In this document: positions 1 through 9,148 of the stretch, in pieces
Layout: each line of letters begins with the position of its first letter
Position numbering within the stretch: the first letter of the stretch is position 1
DNA from: JARDZI01 sp041639705
Lineage (GTDB): Bacteria; Bacillota; Clostridia; Clostridiales; Caloramatoraceae
Reading direction: 5' to 3'
DNA length: 20,994 nt
Assembly: GCA_041639705.1 (NCBI GenBank)
Contig: JBEQBT010000024.1
Span: 1-20,994, forward strand
The notes under the pieces: model-generated
What the model was told of the DNA's origin: nothing
Databases searched by the model: none
Seen by the model: only the letters and a program-made list of their open reading frames with translations
Program-made: the position numbers and the translations under genes

Positions 1-118
1 CCCTTTAGGGGTAGCCTGAAAAAATATGCGGTTGGCGGATTTTTCAGCGTGTCTTGAGACACAGCCAGTACCACGCCCTTATAGGGCTAGTGCAAACCAC
101 CCGTTTTACGGGTGGTCA
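1..118 (+). ncRNA. Hairpin-rich 3' end of an IS200/IS605 (TnpB)-type element, possibly its omegaRNA
   Basis: Several stem-loops follow one another: CTGAAAAA (16-23) with TTTTTCAG (40-47), GTGTC (49-53) with GACAC (58-62), GCCC (75-78) with GGGC (84-87), and a strong terminal stem ACCACCCG (96-103) with CGGGTGGT (109-116). A GC-rich terminal hairpin followed closely by unrelated sequence is what the right end of IS200/IS605-family elements looks like, and in TnpB elements this region also encodes the guide RNA. The tnpB gene would lie to the left, outside the window. In this reading the bases right of about 118, just before tnsA, would be the guide. The family call rests on the fold and a general resemblance only; an unrelated leader or terminator is possible. 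Confidence 0.4.
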
Positions 119-140
119 TGATTATACAAATGGAGGTGAA

Positions 141-194
141 ATGATGGCTAAGAGAAAACGAAGCTTAAATATAGACAAAATGATAAAAGTATGA
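141..194 (+). pseudogene. tnsA: Collapsed tnsA, 17-codon remnant
   Basis: A good ribosome binding site (GGAGGTGA, 132-139) precedes ATG codons at 141 and 144. The short product MMAKRKRSLNIDKMIKV begins like TnsA endonucleases of Tn7-like elements, which commonly open with M-A/S-K-R-K-R and a basic segment. TnsA is normally around 270 residues, so nearly all of the gene, including its catalytic region, is missing. The stop codon overlaps the tnsB start as ATGA (191-194), the kind of overlap expected of the original tnsA-tnsB junction. The simplest reading is an internal deletion that kept the first dozen codons, the last few codons and the coupling to tnsB. Identity with tnsA is inferred from a short match plus position, so a leader peptide of other origin cannot be excluded. 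Confidence 0.6.
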
Positions 195-2248
195 ATACTT
201 CTATGCCCAAAAAGGAATTACTAAAAACTATTGAAGATGAAATTGATGCAGAAAAACTCATTGCTATTAAAGATCCATTTTTAAGAATAATTAATGAAAA
301 AGAACTAACCAAAATTCAGCTTGAGAAAAGAGATGGAGCCTGGGAGTTTATTCAGAAATATTGGGAAGCGAATAAGTATGAAATTCTAGAAAAAAAGGAT
401 AGAGAAAATAAGCTTTTGCTGATAGCTGATTCTTCAGGTTTAAGTGTATTAAAGATAAAAAGAATCTTTAGCAGGTACTGGCAAAGAGGAATGAGCAAAA
501 ATGCTTTACTTCCTGATTATATAAATTCAGGAGGTAAAGGGAAGGATAAGAAACTATCTGATTCAAAAATAGGTAGACCAGCAAAAGAAGACTACTTAGG
601 AAACTCAACTGATGGAATTAACATAACTGATGATGTAAAAAAGCATTTTGAATTTGCCATAAATAAATATTATAGAAATAGCAAAAAGATAACTTTAAAG
701 GAAACCTATACCTTGATGCTCAGAGACTTCTATTCAGATGTTTATAGAGAAAATAATGAAATTAAGCATAGGGTTTGGGAAAATGATAGGATACCCAAAT
801 ATAATCAATTCTATTATTGGTTCAAAAATCATGAAGATGTTAAAAAGGATATTATATTAAGAGAAAGTAATAAGGAGTTTAATCTAAAGCATAGACCATT
901 ATTGGGAAATTCTACGAATGAAACTGATGGACCAGGAACAAGATTTCAAGTTGATGCAACAATAGCTGATATATATTTGGTAAGCTCATTAAACAAAAAG
1001 AGAATTATAGGAAGACCAATTGTATATGCAATAATAGATGTATACTCCAGACTAATTGCAGGAATTTATGTTGGCTTAGAAGGACCATCTTGGTTGGGAG
1101 CCATGATGGCATTAGATAATATGATTGCAGATAAGGTTGAATTTTGTAAGCAATATGGAATGGAAATAACAGAAGAACAATGGCCATCAAAGCATTTACC
1201 GGATATCATAATAGCTGATCGTGGGGAATTTGAAGGGTATTCACCTGAAAATTTAATTAATAATTTGAATGTAAAGATAGAAAATACTTCGCCATATCAA
1301 GGAGATTTAAAAGGTATAGTTGAAAGAAGCTTTAGGACTCTAAATACTAAAGTAAAACATAAAACTCCAGGTGCTATACAAAAGGAATTCAGAAAAAGAG
1401 GGGATAAGGATTATAGGCTAGATGCAACTTTGACTCTTGAACAATTTACAAGGTTATACATAAACATTGTATTAAATCATAATTGGAGTGTTATAGACAA
1501 GTATCCTGTTGAAAAGGAAATGTTGGAGGATGAGATATTGCCTATACCAGTTCAGCTTTGGAAGTGGGGAATTGAAAATAAAAAAGGAAGATTAAGAACG
1601 GTGGATAGAGATATATTGAGATTAAATCTCCTTCCAAGGGGAAAGGCAAGTATTTCAAGAGCAGGAATCAAATTTAAGGGGTTATCATATAGCTCTGAAA
1701 AAGCAATTAGCCAGCAATGGTTTATAAAGCCTACAGTTAGAAGTATTGAGATTGTTTATGACCCAAGAAGCGTTAATAAAATATATATACCTCATGATAA
1801 TGGCTTAGAGTATGAAGTGTGTTATTTACTAGACAACTGCAACCAATATAAAAATTGCCTTTTAGAAGAAGTAATTTTTAATCAGGAACTGATTGCTGAA
1901 TTAAAAGAAAAACATTTAAGAGAACAGAATCAGTATAATATTGACTTAGAAAAAGAAATAGACAAAATAGTTAAAGAAGCTAAAAAAGCAAAATCAGATG
2001 AAATAGATTTAAATGAAAGTAAAAACAAAAAGCTTAAGAGAATAGGAATCAATAGAGCTGTTAAAAAAGAGATAAATAGAGAAAACGAAGCTTTTAAAAT
2101 TGGTGAAGATAAAGTCAGTGAAAATGAAGCTGCTAACGTAATAGATTTTTTAGTAAAAAACGATAAGATTGAAGAAACGAAGGCATCAGCAAATAGTAGT
2201 ATAATGGAGCTGCTAAAAAAGAAAAGAGATGAGAGACGTGAAAGATAA
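191..2248 (+). CDS. tnsB: TnsB, DDE transposase of a Tn7-like element
   Basis: TnsB binds the transposon ends and makes the 3'-end cuts and strand transfer. The 685-residue protein carries the family signatures: R-Y-W-Q-R-G (95-100), the helix-turn-helix part around 75-110, the core D-A-T-I-A-D-I-Y-L (255-263), and the RNase H-fold triad D255, D343 (I-A-D-R-G-E) and E378 (G-I-V-E-R-S-F). The spacing of the three acidic residues (88 and 35) equals that in Tn7 TnsB (D273, D361, E396). A basic, charged tail follows from about 570, where TnsC contacts are expected. The start overlaps the tnsA remnant by 4 bp, with no strong ribosome site of its own, so it is probably translated by coupling. The gene is intact and overlaps tnsC by 20 bp. 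Confidence 0.96.
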   Translation: MNTSMPKKELLKTIEDEIDAEKLIAIKDPFLRIINEKELTKIQLEKRDGAWEFIQKYWEANKYEILEKKDRENKLLLIADSSGLSVLKIKRIFSRYWQRGMSKNALLPDYINSGGKGKDKKLSDSKIGRPAKEDYLGNSTDGINITDDVKKHFEFAINKYYRNSKKITLKETYTLMLRDFYSDVYRENNEIKHRVWENDRIPKYNQFYYWFKNHEDVKKDIILRESNKEFNLKHRPLLGNSTNETDGPGTRFQVDATIADIYLVSSLNKKRIIGRPIVYAIIDVYSRLIAGIYVGLEGPSWLGAMMALDNMIADKVEFCKQYGMEITEEQWPSKHLPDIIIADRGEFEGYSPENLINNLNVKIENTSPYQGDLKGIVERSFRTLNTKVKHKTPGAIQKEFRKRGDKDYRLDATLTLEQFTRLYINIVLNHNWSVIDKYPVEKEMLEDEILPIPVQLWKWGIENKKGRLRTVDRDILRLNLLPRGKASISRAGIKFKGLSYSSEKAISQQWFIKPTVRSIEIVYDPRSVNKIYIPHDNGLEYEVCYLLDNCNQYKNCLLEEVIFNQELIAELKEKHLREQNQYNIDLEKEIDKIVKEAKKAKSDEIDLNESKNKKLKRIGINRAVKKEINRENEAFKIGEDKVSENEAANVIDFLVKNDKIEETKASANSSIMELLKKKRDERRER

Positions 2249-3866
2249 TGGAAGAATAATAATTTTAAAAGGTGATACTGAAAGGGCTAATTATAAGGTA
2301 CAGGAGATAGAGGAATACAGTAATAATCCTTTTATAGAAGCTTTACCACATATTTTTTCAGACGAAGATGTAATTGATAAATTTACTCTTTCTCCAATGA
2401 TTACTTTAACTGATAGAGAAAAATTATCAAATTTAAGGTACCACATAATAAAAAGAGTAAAGAACTTTATTCAACCTTTACCTATACATATAACCTTAGA
2501 AAGAAAGTTATCAGCTCTTATTAGACGTGGATATTTAGCAAGAAATCCTTTAGATAAGACCTTTTTAGAAAGATTAAGGATATTAAATGAATTAAGAGAT
2601 GAATCAGCAAGTGATGTAGAGATTAATAAGAGAATGAGTCATATTAGATCTACTGCGGATAGCCTATCAATCATAGGTATATCAGGAATAGGAAAAACCA
2701 CAGCAATTGAGAGATTGTTATTAATGTATCCTCAAATAATAAAGCATGAGGAATACAATGAAGAAAGTTTTAGCAGGACTCAAATAGTATGGCTTAAGAT
2801 AGATTGTCCATATGATGGCAGCTTAGCAACTTTGTGCAAAAGTTTTTTTAAAGCCATAGACGATTTACTAGGAACAAGATATTTAGAGAAGTATGGATAT
2901 GCTAATAGAATAACTTCAACAATGATGCTGCATATGACAACTTTAGCAAGTATGTATGGTATTGGTATATTGGTAATCGATGAGATACAGCATTTGCTTA
3001 ATGCTAAAAATGATATAGAAGAAATGTTGAACTTCTTCGTTACCCTTAGTAATACTGTAGGTATACCAACAGTTTTAATAGGCACAAGTAAAGCTCAGCA
3101 GTTATTTAAAGGCAATTTCAGGCAAGCAAGAAGAGCCGCAAGTGAAGGTTCGATTATGTGGGATAGAATGGACAAGAATAGTGAGGAATGGAATTTCTTT
3201 TTAGATACACTGTGGGAATTTCAAGGCTTGAAGGAAACAACCCCACTAACAGAAGAAATAAAAGAGATATTCTATGATGAATGTCAGGGTATAACTGCAG
3301 TTGCAGTTAATCTATTTATACTTGCGCAAGAAAGAGCTTTAGCAGAAGGCGAAGAAAAGATTGCTGGTAATGTTATAAGAAAAACAGCTAAAGAAGACCT
3401 TCATATGATACAACCAATGATTAAAGCACTTAGGAATAATAATTTACTGGATATAATGAAGTATGAGGATATCTCAATAAATCTTGATGATATTGCAGCT
3501 AATTATAAGAGTTCAATGGAGCTTAATGGTAAGGTTCAAGAGGTATTTAAAGAAAGAAAAAACACAATTGAATTAACTAGAAAAAGTACAGTAGAGAATT
3601 TAATTTTAGATTTTACCTCAATGGGTATGTTTTGTAATTTAAGCATGATAGATATTAAGAAGCTATGCAAAAAAATCGTTGAAAATGCTTCAGTTAATGA
3701 AGAATACAATGCATTAAAAATGGCAGCTTTTAAAAAAGCTATGGAGATTGAGGAAAAGTTAAATAGCAGTAAGAGGAAAAATGAAAATACAAAACATAGT
3801 GCAGTAGGATTACTAGAATTATATGAACTTGCTAGAAAAAACAAAGAACATCCATATGTGTATTAA
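2229..3866 (+). CDS. tnsC: TnsC, AAA+ ATPase regulator of Tn7-like transposition
   Basis: TnsC is the ATP-dependent switch that forms a ring or filament on target DNA and links a target selector (TnsD or TnsE) to the transposase. The 545-residue protein has a Walker A motif G-I-S-G-I-G-K-T-T (150-158, K156), a Walker B motif I-L-V-I-D-E (247-252) followed by I-Q-H, and a sensor-type segment T-V-L-I-G-T-S-K after it. Length is close to Tn7 TnsC (555). The start lies inside the end of tnsB, so the two genes are translationally coupled. The C-terminal 150 residues are helical and charged; in Tn7 this region is where TnsA and TnsB contact TnsC. With tnsA missing, part of that contact surface has lost its partner. 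Confidence 0.95.
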   Translation: MRDVKDNGRIIILKGDTERANYKVQEIEEYSNNPFIEALPHIFSDEDVIDKFTLSPMITLTDREKLSNLRYHIIKRVKNFIQPLPIHITLERKLSALIRRGYLARNPLDKTFLERLRILNELRDESASDVEINKRMSHIRSTADSLSIIGISGIGKTTAIERLLLMYPQIIKHEEYNEESFSRTQIVWLKIDCPYDGSLATLCKSFFKAIDDLLGTRYLEKYGYANRITSTMMLHMTTLASMYGIGILVIDEIQHLLNAKNDIEEMLNFFVTLSNTVGIPTVLIGTSKAQQLFKGNFRQARRAASEGSIMWDRMDKNSEEWNFFLDTLWEFQGLKETTPLTEEIKEIFYDECQGITAVAVNLFILAQERALAEGEEKIAGNVIRKTAKEDLHMIQPMIKALRNNNLLDIMKYEDISINLDDIAANYKSSMELNGKVQEVFKERKNTIELTRKSTVENLILDFTSMGMFCNLSMIDIKKLCKKIVENASVNEEYNALKMAAFKKAMEIEEKLNSSKRKNENTKHSAVGLLELYELARKNKEHPYVY

Positions 3867-3962
3867 AAAGAAATGGATATATTAAAAATCCAATAGAAGA
3901 ATTTATGAAGGTTCAATGATGTTAGGGATGGGTGGTAAAAATGTATATAAAGGAGAAGAGCA

Positions 3963-5858
3963 ATGATACATTTTTTTACTGACCCATATGAAAACGAGTT
4001 ATTGTACTCTGCCATTGCAAGATATCATTTTTATACTGGAAATGTTGATTTTAAAGATACCCTGGAAGAATGTTTCGAATCAAGGAATGTTATACCCTCT
4101 CTGGAGATTGGAGGGCCTGTAAATACCTTGGGGAAGAATATAGGGGGTAAATATGATGCTGATTTTATAATCAATAAACATACAATATTTCCATATTATG
4201 CTTTATTCTTGCCAGAAGATAGACGGCAAGATATTTTAAGCAATATCAAGTATAAGAATTGCAGTGGAATTTATGCACAGATAGGAATAGTCGCAGGTAG
4301 TATTTGTGAAAAAGATGGAATATATTACTGTCCCTTATGCTCATCTGAAGAGATAGAACAGCAAGGGGAAGCCTATATTCATAGAGAACATCAACTGCAA
4401 GGTATATATCAATGTGTCCATCATAAAATAAATTTAAAGAAATATAGGGTGTCAAAAGTTAATATAAGTAGACTTGAATATATCAGGCTAGATAAAAATT
4501 TATTGGAGCTTAATGAATATAGTAATAATATCATTTATCCTGATATCATGCAGAAGCTTTCCAGAGATGCTTATTACCTGCTAAATCATGGTTATTCTGA
4601 TATATACAAAGATAGAATTTCAGAAAAATATAAGAACCTACTTTATGAAAGAGGATTAACTACATCATCAATGAGGGTAAAGCAACATGAGTTATATCAA
4701 GAGTTTAGTAACTTTTACAGCAAGGAATTGCTGAGTTTTTTAGAATCATCAATTGATGAAGATAATGAATATAACTGGTTAAAAGTAGTGACAAGAAATT
4801 CAGATAGAACCGTACATCCAATCAGACACTTGCTTCTGATCAATTTCCTTCAAGGTGATATTTCAAGGTTTCTCGGAGACTTGAAAGTGAAATTTAATCC
4901 ATTTGGTAATGGACCATGGCCATGTTTGAATAAAGTTTCGGTTCATTATAAAGCTAATGTAATTAATAATCTTAAAATCACTGAGGATTATAAAACAAGA
5001 CTACCTGTTGGGACTTTCAGTTGTGAATGCGGATTTGTATATTCTAGGAAGGGACCGGATAAAACTGAAGATGACAGGTATAGGATCGGGAGGATAAAAA
5101 GCTTTGGTAGTGTATGGGAAGATAAGCTATATGGATATCTAAAGGAGCATAAATATGGGCTAAGAGAGTTGGCCAGGCTTATGAATTGTGATCTTAAAAC
5201 TATTCTCAAATTTGATGCCTTGCTGGGGATAAACTATTTAAATTATGAAACTATAGGAATTGATGACGAAGCCCCTGATGAATCTGATGATGCTATGTTG
5301 GAAGTTTATAAGAAAACAATTTTAGATACTATCGCAGATTATCCTGAAGCTAAAAGAAGTGAGATAAGAAACAGATGTAAGAAAGAGTACATTTATATCT
5401 ATAGAAAAAACAAGAAATGGTTGGATGAAAATATGCCTGAAAAGACGAAGATTGTTTCAGGCATTAAGAAAGTGGACTGGAATAAAAGGGATAGTGAACT
5501 GTTAAGTATAATCAAGGTAAAACATGTAGAATTATTGAATAGGGAAATACCAACAAGAGTAACTATTTCTCTCTTTGGTAAGGAATTAGGCATTCTTTCT
5601 GAGATTGAAAAGAATATAGATAAATTGCCGGCTACACAAAAATATCTGAGTGATATATTAGAGACTGTACAACAATTTCAGATGAGACGATGCAAGATAA
5701 TAATACAGAAAAAAATCGAAGCAGGAGAACAGATTCGGTTATGGGAAATACAAAGATTAGCAGGAATCAGAAGTAATGATTTTAGAAAAATAATAGGTTA
5801 TATAAAGAGAATAGATGGTGGGGAAATCAATGGGGAAAGCTGTTATCAAAACAAATAA
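3963..5858 (+). CDS. tnsD: TnsD, TniQ-family site-specific target selector
   Basis: TnsD-type proteins recognise a fixed chromosomal attachment site and recruit TnsC. The 631-residue protein begins with the TniQ-like opening (F-F-T-D-P-Y-E-N-E-L-L-Y-S) and has a CCCH zinc site at C123, C126, C151 and H154, the pattern of Tn7 TnsD. A second conserved block contains H-P-I-R-H-L-L-L (285-292), W-P-C-L-N (319-323) and S-C-E-C-G-F-V-Y (353-360). The length, greater than that of short TniQ proteins, is that of a DNA-binding TnsD. A ribosome site AAAGGAGAAGAG sits just before the ATG, after a 96-bp gap from tnsC. The stop lies inside the start of tnsE. I cannot tell which attachment site it recognises. 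Confidence 0.93.
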   Translation: MIHFFTDPYENELLYSAIARYHFYTGNVDFKDTLEECFESRNVIPSLEIGGPVNTLGKNIGGKYDADFIINKHTIFPYYALFLPEDRRQDILSNIKYKNCSGIYAQIGIVAGSICEKDGIYYCPLCSSEEIEQQGEAYIHREHQLQGIYQCVHHKINLKKYRVSKVNISRLEYIRLDKNLLELNEYSNNIIYPDIMQKLSRDAYYLLNHGYSDIYKDRISEKYKNLLYERGLTTSSMRVKQHELYQEFSNFYSKELLSFLESSIDEDNEYNWLKVVTRNSDRTVHPIRHLLLINFLQGDISRFLGDLKVKFNPFGNGPWPCLNKVSVHYKANVINNLKITEDYKTRLPVGTFSCECGFVYSRKGPDKTEDDRYRIGRIKSFGSVWEDKLYGYLKEHKYGLRELARLMNCDLKTILKFDALLGINYLNYETIGIDDEAPDESDDAMLEVYKKTILDTIADYPEAKRSEIRNRCKKEYIYIYRKNKKWLDENMPEKTKIVSGIKKVDWNKRDSELLSIIKVKHVELLNREIPTRVTISLFGKELGILSEIEKNIDKLPATQKYLSDILETVQQFQMRRCKIIIQKKIEAGEQIRLWEIQRLAGIRSNDFRKIIGYIKRIDGGEINGESCYQNK

Positions 5859-7359
5859 CTGGCCTTTTGCAAAAGGGGAAAAAGCAAAGCTGGTATGGAT
5901 TGGTGAACCAATAAAGAAAAATAACAAATGGATGTTTTATGCATATTTCAGAGCAAATAATATTACTAGAAAAATCCTGCTTGACTGGGCAAGTATACAT
6001 TTTTTATCGGTTGATAAGTACTATATTGATGGTAATTTAAATAACGGAGAATCCATTGAAGATTCTATTATTATGGACATTAATTTAGGTGGAATTAAAG
6101 CTGATTACAGAGAAAAAGATTGGGAATTAAGGGGATCGGGGTTTTATGACAAAACAAAATCTAAAACCTTCAATTTTTTAAAGAATGGCAGCTTATTTAC
6201 CATACCTATTATTGAAATAATAAGAGCAGTCCTGGCACCCAATCAGTTTTTGCTTAATAGGATCCTTGAAAAAGATATTTTAGAGAATTATTTTACTTAT
6301 GACATAACACCAGACAAATTAACTTTACATTTTACATCAGAATATGAGGAAAAATTATTAAAAAGTGAGAAGGTAAATCAACTTGCCTGGATACTTACCA
6401 ACCCAGACATTCTTAAAATGTTCAGAAATATAGCAACTAACTTAAGAGAGCATGGAGAATTGCGTTATGAATTTTTATTTGATAAGTTTAATATCAAAGC
6501 AAGGGTTGTAAGGAAGAATAGTTATGTTCGGGTACTTCAGATTCTCTCCCTTAAAAAGAAAACAATAAATGTTGATGAGATAAATGTATATCATCCCAGT
6601 CAAGAAATTTTAGAAGCTTCAGATGAACCTAAGAAGAGAAAATATGTAAGCCAAAGCAACTATGGCATTAGGACTCTAGATCCTCATGCAGATGGATCAA
6701 CAAAAAATACTGAAGAAATCAAGACATTTATAATTACCCATGAATATGAACATACACCTAAAATTATTAAAGTTCAAAGTGGAAGAAAGCTAAAAAGGGT
6801 TAAAGAAAACAAAAACACAAAGACCTATGTTTTCGAAGATAAAGGCTTGAGAACTACTGCAGATACAGGAGGAGAAGATTTACTAAGAGGTCTTGAGTTT
6901 AAAAACATAGCAAAGATTAATGAGAAAGGTGAACTTGAAGAATTTATTGAAATATTAAGACTTCTTGAAAAAAGAGAAGATGTTAAATCAGTTGAAGTTA
7001 TTATAGGTGAACTTTCTGCAGCATCACACGGAAAAAAGTTTTCCTTGCTAAATGATGGAATTACAAAGCGAAAATATGCTATTGGGAAAATATGCATGAT
7101 TAATGGCAGGGAAATAAGTTTCATAGATATAGAAAGGGAAGATAAATCATTATCTATGCTAGTATTAAGAAGCCATCAGACAATAAATTGGAAAAGTATA
7201 TTTAACATCCTGTTATATAATTTAGTCAATGATAGTGGTAAATGGAGTAATGCTGTTATTGAGAGATTTGAAAGAATTGGGATATTAATTCATAGAATGA
7301 ACCATACAAAAAAGGATATTTTTCATAAAAAAAAAGCGTTTTATAAAATGTTAGTATGA
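5830..7359 (+). CDS. tnsE: TnsE, replication/plasmid-directed target selector
   Basis: In Tn7, TnsE directs insertion into DNA undergoing lagging-strand synthesis, notably conjugating plasmids, through contacts with the sliding clamp and 3'-recessed ends. The 509-residue protein is close to Tn7 TnsE (538) and shares local features: P-I-I-E-I-I-R-A-V-L near 126-135 (PQLELARSLF in Tn7), T-A-D-T-G-G near 343-348 (AADVGG), and a C-terminal stretch W-S-N-A-V-I-E-R-F ending I-H-R-M-N-H-T-K-K (NH followed by PK in Tn7). The middle (about 255-335) is polar and variable, as in known TnsE. I prefer the ATG at 5830, with GGTGGGG 6 bp upstream, to the ATG at 5815. It overlaps tnsD by 29 bp, so tnsB to tnsE form one transcription unit. 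Overall similarity to Tn7 TnsE is low but collinear. Confidence 0.85.
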   Translation: MGKAVIKTNNWPFAKGEKAKLVWIGEPIKKNNKWMFYAYFRANNITRKILLDWASIHFLSVDKYYIDGNLNNGESIEDSIIMDINLGGIKADYREKDWELRGSGFYDKTKSKTFNFLKNGSLFTIPIIEIIRAVLAPNQFLLNRILEKDILENYFTYDITPDKLTLHFTSEYEEKLLKSEKVNQLAWILTNPDILKMFRNIATNLREHGELRYEFLFDKFNIKARVVRKNSYVRVLQILSLKKKTINVDEINVYHPSQEILEASDEPKKRKYVSQSNYGIRTLDPHADGSTKNTEEIKTFIITHEYEHTPKIIKVQSGRKLKRVKENKNTKTYVFEDKGLRTTADTGGEDLLRGLEFKNIAKINEKGELEEFIEILRLLEKREDVKSVEVIIGELSAASHGKKFSLLNDGITKRKYAIGKICMINGREISFIDIEREDKSLSMLVLRSHQTINWKSIFNILLYNLVNDSGKWSNAVIERFERIGILIHRMNHTKKDIFHKKKAFYKMLV

Positions 7360-7406
7360 AACTGTTGTCGGATAACAGACTATACCACCAGGTATTTCTG
7401 AATGAA

Positions 7407-7466
7407 AAAATCTCTGAAAATGTATGTGGTGTATAATTATTAAACCACATTATTTTCAGAGATTTT
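7407..7466. terminator. Large stem-loop, bidirectional terminator after tnsE
   Basis: A left arm at 7407-7430 pairs almost perfectly with 7444-7466 (core ATCTCTGAAAAT with ATTTTCAGAGAT, and ATGTGGT with ACCACAT). On the minus strand the stem is followed by six T residues, on the plus strand by four, so it suits the leftward gene at 7595-8578 best and can also end the tns operon. Confidence 0.75.
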
Positions 7467-7594
7467 CACGACACTTTCCATTTGATATGTGTTAATAACT
7501 GGCCTATAGCTATTTAATGAATAATTATATTATTTTGTTCATTATATATAAAAAGGAATATGTTATTTACACTATTTTTTATAACGGTTATTAC

Positions 7595-8578
7595 TTATAG
7601 AGGGGTTAATGCTACACCATAGCAGTCCCAATATGGTGTTCCACCGCTAGTCTGCAACTGAATTGTTTGGTTAGTAATCCAAGTATCATCATCAAAGTGA
7701 GCCTTTTTTTCAATAGCTTGATAATTGGTTGGGTTATTGCTAGGCACTCCATTAACCTCGGTAAACTCTGACGTCGGTTGGCCATAAGCATCATAGTATA
7801 CTGAAGTTTTACGTGAGAATGATCTTCTACTACCTACTGTTACCCATGGGAGCCATGCTGTACCGCTAAGGCCATAACTAATCTTGTTTAAATAATAGTA
7901 TTTGACATATGTTTCACCACTTACTGGCATGCTAGACATCACACTATCACCTGAAATAGTTGCAACAGTTAAAACAACCGCTTGGAGGTTGGATAGTACT
8001 CCTGCTGCGATAAGCATTGAGACGTTGTAGGCCTCACTAAGGGTTTTTGCAACCCCTGACGACATTTTATAGTATCCATTTGACCAATCATAATAGTAAT
8101 TTATTTTAGTTGAAATTGAATTAGTGGAAGCCAGACCTTGCATGGCAAGTTGTGATTCAGGTTTTGCATACTCTGTCATTAATAGCTGTGGTTTTGTACA
8201 ACTTAAGTCATCAGCATCAAGTACTTGATCAGGAATTACAACGTCAGTAGTTTCATATAAAAAACGAATCACATTCGTATCTTCTTCTACTGACCGAATC
8301 TTTTGACCATATGCTTTTTCTAAGATATCTTTTGTGGAATTAATCCACGCAGCTCGTGTAGAATTTTTTAATGTAGAAGATTCAGCTTTTAAATAGGAAG
8401 AAGGTAATATTGGCATGGCTTTCTCATGTGTTACAATATTTAAAAAGTTTGCTTGCTCTGTTGGTATAGCAGTCATATGAGGTAACTGGTTACCAGAGCT
8501 TGCATATGCAGGCATTATAGAACTCATAATCATTAAAGATACAACCACACAAACAATAATTTTCTTAAATTTATTCAT
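7595..8578 (-). CDS. Secreted protein of unknown function
   Basis: The 327-residue product starts with a clear signal peptide (basic M-N-K-F-K-K, hydrophobic 7-22, likely cleavage after A-Y-A at residue 26). There is no lipobox, sortase signal or further membrane span except a moderately hydrophobic stretch around 190-210 (S-M-L-I-A-A-G-V-L). The mature part is rich in Ser, Thr, Tyr and aromatic residues, with Y-Y-Y-D-W-S-N-G-Y-Y near 162-171, and ends in a Trp/Gly-containing segment, suggesting a beta-rich extracellular domain. I do not recognise the family. The start has AGGAGAG 7 bp upstream. It points against the tns operon and sits where Tn7-like elements carry cargo, so it is probably passenger DNA, though this is inferred from position. 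Confidence 0.85.
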   Translation of the reverse strand: MNKFKKIIVCVVVSLMIMSSIMPAYASSGNQLPHMTAIPTEQANFLNIVTHEKAMPILPSSYLKAESSTLKNSTRAAWINSTKDILEKAYGQKIRSVEEDTNVIRFLYETTDVVIPDQVLDADDLSCTKPQLLMTEYAKPESQLAMQGLASTNSISTKINYYYDWSNGYYKMSSGVAKTLSEAYNVSMLIAAGVLSNLQAVVLTVATISGDSVMSSMPVSGETYVKYYYLNKISYGLSGTAWLPWVTVGSRRSFSRKTSVYYDAYGQPTSEFTEVNGVPSNNPTNYQAIEKKAHFDDDTWITNQTIQLQTSGGTPYWDCYGVALTPL

Positions 8579-8783
8579 TAGTATACTCTCCTATACAATG
8601 TATTTAGGTTAATATGGATAACCTATAATCCTTTATTGTTGTAAATACATATAGTTCTTCTGTATGATAAGTTTACCAGATAAAGTGATTAATACTTTTA
8701 AAGGTGAGCTAAACTATTATGCTTAATCTAAGATATACTGTCAAATAACACAATGTGACAAATGTGAAAGTGCCAGTAATTGA

Positions 8784-8918
8784 ATGAGTACTTATGGTTT
8801 GCTATATCTTAAAAAAGCATTACATAAAGCTGCTTTTAAGATTTCAACTATGATGCAACAGTTAATGCTTGATACTAAAGGAGATGTGATTAAAGCAAAT
8901 ACCATTAAGCTACAGTAA
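8784..8918 (+). CDS. Possible 44-residue small protein or gene remnant
   Basis: The frame MSTYGLLYLKKALHKAAFKI... to ...DTKGDVIKANTIKLQ is a clean amphipathic helix-like sequence with protein-like composition, unlike the low-complexity surroundings. There is no convincing ribosome binding site before the ATG. It loosely recalls small helical proteins of the YjfB type (helical body, charged I-K-L end), but I would not name it. It could be the tail of a larger degraded gene. Confidence 0.25.
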   Translation: MSTYGLLYLKKALHKAAFKISTMMQQLMLDTKGDVIKANTIKLQ

Positions 8919-9072
8919 GTACTGTTGATCATAAACTTTGTAGTGCAATACAAGATATTTAAAAATTAATTATACTTATAGATGTAGTCAATACATAATT
9001 AAGCCTCTCTAATCTAATATACTTTTATGCCTGATGAAAAGAAATCTCGCATAATGAACATTAACCAAGTGC

Positions 9073-9112
9073 ATTAATATATTTCCATTTTGCTTATTAG
9101 AAATATATTAAT
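9073..9112. repeat. Perfect 13-bp inverted repeat downstream of the lipoprotein gene
   Basis: ATTAATATATTTC (9073-9085) pairs with GAAATATATTAAT (9100-9112) across a 14-nt loop. It lies 37 bp past the stop of the leftward gene at 9149-9856 and may act as its 3' hairpin, but it is AT-only in the stem and lacks a T-run. Confidence 0.4.
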
Positions 9113-9148
9113 AACCATACTCAAGTTTTTAACTAAAACTTAATTACA

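Larger units (their letters stand above)
8579..9148. other. Intergenic stretch between two leftward cargo genes
   Basis: It holds the upstream region of the secreted-protein gene, including a possible leftward promoter (TTAATC, 17 bp, TATCAT) near 8665-8690. It also holds a short reading frame at 8784-8918 and a perfect AT-rich inverted repeat at 9073-9112. Nothing else is evident. Confidence 0.5.
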
